Shown in pieces: positions 57,331 through 64,000 of a DNA stretch of 64,000 bases. Made by a program: the position numbers and the translations under genes. The stretch spans positions 39,460,440 to 39,524,439 of the forward strand of contig OX485807.1 of the NCBI GenBank assembly GCA_950295325.1. The letters run 5' to 3'. The DNA is from Polytrichum commune. Lineage: Eukaryota; Streptophyta; Polytrichopsida; Polytrichales; Polytrichaceae. The notes below the pieces were generated by a model. It was not told where the DNA came from. It saw only the letters and a list, made by a program, of their open reading frames with translations, and did not search any database. Positions within the stretch are counted from its first letter, which is position 1, and every line of letters starts with the position of its first letter.

Positions 57331-60203
57331 TTTAATCCACTATTATCAAATGCTAATAGTCCTCAATGATTACCATGTCCATTCTTGTTAGGGGTTTACA
57401 TATTGGCTTCTAGGGTTTTTGCAAATTTGAGGCTATTGGAGTGCTCATGGGCTGCCTTGAGTTTTTCTCTTCAAATTGTGGCTAAGATAATATGATTTTG
57501 TATTTGTTTGATGCAATGCTTGAGTTACATGTTGTGGTTGAAAAAATGTTCAATGATTTTCTCTTTAGAAAGTGAAATTTGATTTCATATGTAGTAAAGG
57601 CGTATTTAATTCATGATTCATATCTCGTATATGAAGTGGAAGCATTTATCACATTAAAGTGAAAAGCATAACATAAATACATCAATCCATTTTCTAGCCT
57701 ACAGTCAGTACGTATATATTGATTTTCCTCTATAAACTTCTCAAATATATAAGGGGTTTAATTTAATAATGACCCATGCACATCATTTACATATCCAATG
57801 AAGAGTCCACCCCCAAGGTGCCAATGTTTTAGACAAACTAGATTATATGTTTAGTGAAGCGATCAAGCCCACCGTGATTAGGTTACTCCTGTCATATTAG
57901 AGACTTACATGCAACAAAGTGAAGGTGCCTCACATTCATTGGGTGTTATATAATCCTTAGTAAAATATCACTTGTATTATAATAGAGCTATCGACATGAA
58001 CCAAAGCGGGACTAAAGCTCTTAGGGCCACTTCACACACGAGACTGAGAGCCTGTGACCATTACACTTAAAGCACTCTCATTGGTGGAAAAGGTGGAGCC
58101 AGTCCAAGTTCGCTTCACACTACGCTTGAGGGAACCAACAGAGTGTGTGAATGCAAGATGGATGTAAAGTCTACATGGATTCCTACATGGCATTGAATGG
58201 TTCATGTTTCATGGTCACTTGGATTATTTTCAAAAACCACCTCTTGAAGGTAGGCCTAACACAAAATCGGGAGACCATGGCACTTTGAACATTCACAACT
58301 GTTGATTTATTCTATTGTATCATGTGTGAAGACCCGCATGAATAAACATTCATTGAAATAGCATTTGGTTGAGGGCCTGATCACATATGACTTCACACTA
58401 CACTTGAGGATTTGTGACCACACTACATGATTTTGGAGGTGTGTTGGGACGGCCTTTGAACACTTTCTTTTGGGCTCTCACAATTTCATGGTCACAACTC
58501 TTGGCTCGTGTGTGAAGTGGCCCTTATACAAACCATAGTGCTTTGGAAAAGAGTGTGCAATATTTGTTTAGGAAGTCTAAAAGTTCAACATAGGGCCAGG
58601 ATTATGAGGGGTAGGATCTTTCATATGTAATTTTACAAATATCTGATGCATTAGTAAGAGTTGATGAATAGTTTTGTCATGTTCTGAGATGTGTGTGGAG
58701 AATTTGTCTACAACCCCTTCATTGCATGTTTGTTGGCTTTGCCTTGCTCTTGAGGATTTTTGGCCTATGACTTTGTCTCTAAATGAATGTGTGAATGAAT
58801 GTTATCTAGAAGCACGCATGGAGATTAAGTTTTTTTTTTCATTTCTATTTCCCTTCATACAATACAACAATCCCTAACATTTCTCTAATTTACTCATTAG
58901 CAATGCCTCATGTTATGTGTAACCTCACCCTCATCCCTCGGAATCTTCAAGCCCTATGGTAGCAACTCCCTATTTTATACGTAGAGTCCTAGGAATCAAA
59001 ATGAACATGAGGGTTGGTTTTGCACTTTTTAAGAAGGGTTGGTATAGAATGAAAAATGGTTTGAGGCTAGACTTTTGTTAGATTAAAATGCCACAAACTC
59101 ATTGAATCCTTATAAATACTAAAGTTGAGGCATTCAAATTTATACTAGGGGAATGCACTAAATGTAACGCTTGTTAATCACGTGATTACATGGGGGTTAT
59201 TTGTAAAACATTTAGGGTTAAGGGTAGCCCTATGTTTACCCAAAATTCTAAATTTTTATATTTGAGACTACTCCACCATTGCTTATAAAACCTAGGGTGA
59301 CCTAATTATTTGCACCCTATGTTCATATGAATGTTGAAAAGTCCTACAAATAACATCCAAAATTGAATTCACCAATGAACACTAGAATGGGTAATTTTGC
59401 AATCAAATTGTGCATATGCCAACCAATAGAAGAGACATTGAGCACAATACAATACAAAACTGCATGTATAACAATGCATAGAAAAAATTCAAATATAAAA
59501 GAATGCATTACAAATCATTTACAAGGGGTTTAGGGTTTTAAGGCACCATATTGATCTTATGTTTGAAACATAGACATCGAGGTACAAAAATCCTCCCTTG
59601 TGCACATAACGTGTTCTTTGAAATCAAATAAGGATTTCAAAGCAACTCTACCACCCACCAACCCTACGAAGCATCGTCATGAAGTCTAAATCAAACTTTG
59701 CACATCTACATAACCCCATAATTATAATGCATTAGTGCCCACAATTTCAATGTAAAAATTCAAAAGCAAACATTATGCAAAAAAAATTGGAAGGTTTGGA
59801 GTTTCTCTTTACCTTATATGAGTAGCGTTGGAGTCACCCCCACGTCCAAAGAGTCGGAGTTGAAACCCCGATCCAACATCACATTCTCCTCTATTATGGA
59901 TCAAAGGGCGGTGTAGTTGAATGTGAGAAATATCTAAGAATATTCTATAGAATATTGTCATTCTCACATAACATTGTTATGGATTTGAATAATGTTATGT
60001 AACTTAGTAATACACGACTACACATTAATAATTGTCCCTTTAAAAATGCTTAGACAATTAATAAATTATATCTTGAACTACGCATCAATCCTCCTTTGAT
60101 TGAAGGGGATAAGACCCTTCATATAAATCCCTTATACACAAAAATCTCATAATCCAAAATGGACTATACATACAAATCATAGCCTACAATATAATATCCT
60201 ATC
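57331..60203. other. Intergenic, no supported gene
   Basis: AT-rich. CACTTCACACTACACTTGAG-like phrases recur at about 58,020-58,520, suggesting an old internally repetitive non-coding element. Confidence 0.4.
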
Positions 60204-60256
60204 GTATGTATGTATGTATGTATGTATGTATGTATGTATGTATGTGTGTGTGTATG
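60204..60256 (+). repeat. GTAT microsatellite
   Basis: About ten GTAT units followed by GTGTGTGT. Overlapping frames reading MYVCMYVC are artefacts of it. Confidence 0.95.
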
Positions 60257-63200
60257 GAAATTTTGAACTCTTGGAGGAATATCTTCCAATTATGTATACA
60301 AAACATACAAAAATTATTGGGAAAAGAAATGGTGTTTCCGGGATATATGTTCATAAGTCACTTTGTATTGACAAATTCAATGTGGCACGGGGGAGTGACA
60401 ACTACCGTAGAGGGTTATCTATATTGGTAAAAAAAATCATGTCTTTAAGTTTTGCCATGTGTCAATCTTACATTGGTTGAGATCCTCTTGAATCCCACAT
60501 GGAAACTACACTCTAGCACTTGTAAAGATAAATTAGAGCACCCTCTAAAGTGTTTCCTTATGGATTAGCATATATGACCTTCAAGGGGTACAAGGTACAT
60601 TAGGATGGAAATAAAATCTTCTTGTGAGAAACCTTACAAGGCCCTCAATCTATACTTATCTTTCCCCACAAAATTCATAAAACCCTACTTATTTGTCAAA
60701 AACTAACAATACCCCTCCCATATGTATACTTTGTAGAAACCAACTTTAATCAAATACCCTTTTACACTCCCATGTCGTAATGTAAGAACTACAATGAGTG
60801 CTTGGGTGGTAACCCTTAGGGGGAAAATAAAATAAAAAATGAGGAAAGATCTTGACAAGTCTAAGCCTGACCAAGTTAGGACATCTTCAAAAGTTAATGA
60901 TCGATTTATGGTACATATAGTGGAATATAATCCAAAGAAGTACAATCTATTAGAAAATCAACATAAATATAAGATACTAGAAAATTTGTTTTGAGAAAGT
61001 GTTAGATATATTTCAAGACTATATGGCATCAAATATATGGAATAACCAATGAATATGTGTAATACTTCATCCAAAAAAAAACCCCTAAATCCTATATGTA
61101 CCCAAAAAACACCCCTTTATCACATATGATTCATAACCCTACCAAGAGTTTGCCCCCCTTGGCTTGGAGACTACATGTGCACACCCAACCCCACCTTGAC
61201 TAGGGCATTGAGGCAATTACATGTGGTAGCCAATTTGAGCAGAACGGGTCTCACATTCACCGGTTGACCTTTTTTAAGGAGGAACACCTCCTCAAGCTCA
61301 TGGGGAAGTTCTTGACTCATGTGAATCACCCTCCATGCTTAAACAAGTCTAGAGAGCTCAACATTCTTAAATGTAGACTCCCAACTTGTTTCAAACAAAT
61401 TGAGTTAAATCCTTGATGATTGGATTTAAGAGTGTATTATTCTTGAAAAATGGTTATTTAATGAAGTAAAGGTGTTCCCTAATATATCTTGGGGTATGCA
61501 TATTCAATTCATGTTATCATTGACATTCTAGGCCAAACTTTTATAGAAGAGTTGAGGAAAGGGATATGTATATAGGGTGACTATCAAATCTACATAGAAG
61601 AGAATTTATTGAGAAAATCGATAAGTTTGTGGTACCCATAACTTCATACTCTTAAAAAACTTGCAAATCGTGAGATCTCCATGGAAATTCTTAAAGGTAT
61701 GATAAACTTATCATGGTGAGCTTTGAGTTTCTATGCCAATTATCTCATAAGCCCAATGTCAACTACAACTTGTAATCATATAAATCCTCAAGCCTCTGAT
61801 GCTACTTTTACTAATAAGACCACTTTCAATACTTGAAGTTGCAATCTCTAAGGTAACCACACCTATTATGGACACTTTGACAAGTTTGAGTGATCCAATA
61901 TCTATGTTGATTATCACATTGGATTAGCCTTTCAACATGGATTCAAAAGCCATTCAACTTGTTTGAATCTTCCGTAATTTCTAACCAAAACTATCCATTA
62001 CCCATAGTGGCCACATAGGGGCATCCATTCGTGCTACCCATCTTGGCCATCCCCCATGTTTTGCAAGTAATTAAGATTTTGTCTAACACCTTGTGATTGT
62101 GAGAATGTGGGACCATTATATAGTTCTCACATTCTTACTGTATATAATTTATTGAAGTGTGCATTTGGCAAATCCATAGCCTTACCTATGTTGGAGTCTC
62201 CACTCACTTATTTGCATAGATCCCCAACAAAAAAAAATTGGATTTGTGGAAAGTAGTAATCTTCATACATTTCGGCAATTTTGGGAGCTAAATAAATTAG
62301 GTTTTTGGAAAACATGTTGACAAAATTCCAAAAAAATGGAATCTATTTTAAGTATCATTTTTTTGCCAGACTTGCTTAGACTAATTATGCCTAGCAAATG
62401 ACCTAACTTCATAGGCACAATAGTCTAGGCATAAAAACCATCAAAATGGATATGATAAAGAATGTGATTAATTTGAGGATATATTGGTGATATCATAGGC
62501 ATTAGAGCAAAATACCACTACAAGTTACCTATTTGGCTTCATCGATTGATCATCTTTGGCTTATTGGTCCACCCACTGAAAGGTAGGCAATACCCATCAC
62601 CCATACTCAAGAGTAGGGGCTCTTGGCAAGTTGTTAGCAAACTTTGTTGACATAATTTGTGTAACATTTATGAACCCTAATATATTATTTCTTTATTATT
62701 CAAATCGTGTGTTGATGAAGAACATAAGTTAGTACATGATATTCGAAATGTAATATGAAGCAAATGAAGAGTCTATGTTGCTTGCCTTCTACATGATGTT
62801 CCAACAAGCTACCACCCATTATATTTCACCCAACCATTTGCATACAATAAATCAAAGTCCATTATGCACAAAATGCAACAATGCTCTCCAACTCGTCCTC
62901 CTTGACCATGCTTGACTCTTGAGCAAAAGTTGGGAAGGCTTGAGAAAAATATTGCATAGAGCTCTCTAAGGCATGTGAACAATGTTTTCTTTTTATGAGT
63001 GTCATATGACGTGCATTTTTTCAAGTTGCATGTCAAGTGATATGCACCTTTTTTCCTACATGTGACAACTTAACATTTAAATTAAACTAATAAATTGAAA
63101 TTGAAATGATCATATTCCAGATTTTTATACACGTATTTGAATAGAAAATATACTATAATTAAGTTTATGTACCAAAACATGCATGAACTCGTATCATATC

Positions 63201-64000
63201 ATATCTTTAACCTTTAAAATATCATGTTGAATGTTTTCAAGTTCCACATCAAAGCACATAATTACATAAGAATTGCATTTCTATTATAAGGTGATTACAT
63301 TAGACACAACTAGGTCTGGTTTCAATGTAATAAATGTATAAGCCACCCTGTGAAAATTAGCTTTGATAAAATTGAGACCTAAGAGTTTGTACAATATCCT
63401 ACATAATGTCAAGTTATGAGTAAATTTACCTACTTTATTAAGTTGAGAGTAAACACATTTTCGTTCGAATACCTCTATAGAAAAGCAAATGAGTGTATTA
63501 AGCATTTGATTACCTTAAAAAATCAATTAAAATTTCCTAGAAGATTGCCAAATATGTGTGTGTCCAAATCCCATGTAACTCTCTTTCTCACATGTCACAT
63601 GATATGCACAATTTGTTTTTGCATGTCCATTGACGTGCAACCATTTTACTTTTTTTATGTGTGCATGCATGTCAAATGGCCTGCAACATGCAAACGATTT
63701 GTCAAAAATAAACACTGCATGTGAGATTTCCTTAATGGACATCTCTTCACACATTTCATGATCAGCAAAAACATATCATACAGAGTGATGAATTTCAGAC
63801 AATGTCTCTCTAGAAAATTTGAACATAGGAAGCAATTCCCAGCTATGAGAGCAGATTATATGCAAATTAAGTCCTTCTAAGGGTTCATAGTCTCTCCTCT
63901 CTGCAGATATTCAGGAGTTTTAATAAAGAACACGAACATGACTTGGATTTTGAAATGAATGAGGACGTCGCCAACTCCAACATGCCACAATTCTTCCTCA
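60257..64000. other. Intergenic, no supported gene
   Basis: AT-rich DNA without a supported gene, array or paired terminal repeat. The last 150 bases might begin a leader or exon that continues outside the window. Confidence 0.4.

Noticed and set aside
60206-60480. Open frames reading MYVCMYVC
   Set aside because: They are translations of a GTAT microsatellite.

Overview
The window is plant nuclear DNA. It is AT-rich and intron-bearing, with GT-AG splice sites, and it contains plant-type families: a GH17 beta-1,3-glucanase with a secretion signal, a PKHD-type 2-oxoglutarate oxygenase, a cytochrome P450 fragment, and a chromodomain Ty3/Gypsy retroelement whose primer site matches initiator-Met tRNA. 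The very high transposon load, a Tc1-type (DD34E) element and an intronless GC-rich GH17 gene suggest a non-seed land plant (bryophyte, lycophyte or fern). I cannot name the species.

Layout. Bases 1-11.7 kb are gene-poor: an open frame running off the left edge, one exon-like fragment, a P450 pseudogene and a diverged inverted solo LTR. Bases 11,723-30,429 form the central discovery. This is a giant composite DNA transposon of 18,707 bp, about 11.4 kb before a later retrotransposon insertion. It is bounded by an exact 10-bp target duplication (ACATGAGTAT) and imperfect inverted termini that run into arrays of a TGAGCRG-type heptamer. Two genes point outward toward the ends. On the left (minus) is a decayed MULE-like transposase with a zinc-binding cluster and a SWIM finger. 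On the right (plus) is an eight-exon gene fusing a ParB-like domain to a beta-class N4/N6 DNA-methyltransferase-like domain. Between them lies a GC-rich minisatellite built of near-perfect palindromes. A 7.3-kb chromovirus-type LTR element has inserted into that minisatellite. Its two LTRs look identical, yet its reverse-transcriptase core is missing and its RNase H region is amplified four times.

Bases 30.4-34.6 kb are AT-rich with several MITEs. Bases 35,129-39,937 hold an apparently intact eight-exon PKHD-type oxygenase gene with a pogo-like MITE in intron 1. Bases 40,691-42,837 are a Tc1-like element with TA target duplications, a DD34E transposase reading frame, one in-frame stop and a 507-bp MITE inserted in the C-terminal coding region. 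A single-exon GH17 gene lies at 48,412-49,470 and a 92-residue single-BRCT protein at 52,924-53,202 (minus). The remaining 10 kb hold MITEs, a local tandem duplication and a microsatellite, but no gene I can support.

How the parts relate. The two genes of the giant element are the only pair here that plausibly work together: a transposase plus a DNA-binding or modifying accessory protein, carried between shared ends. That arrangement is comparable in logic to plant MULEs that carry anti-silencing genes, but it uses a different protein. Both genes are damaged in this copy, so the copy is probably inactive. The host genes (oxygenase, glucanase, BRCT protein) look independent of it.
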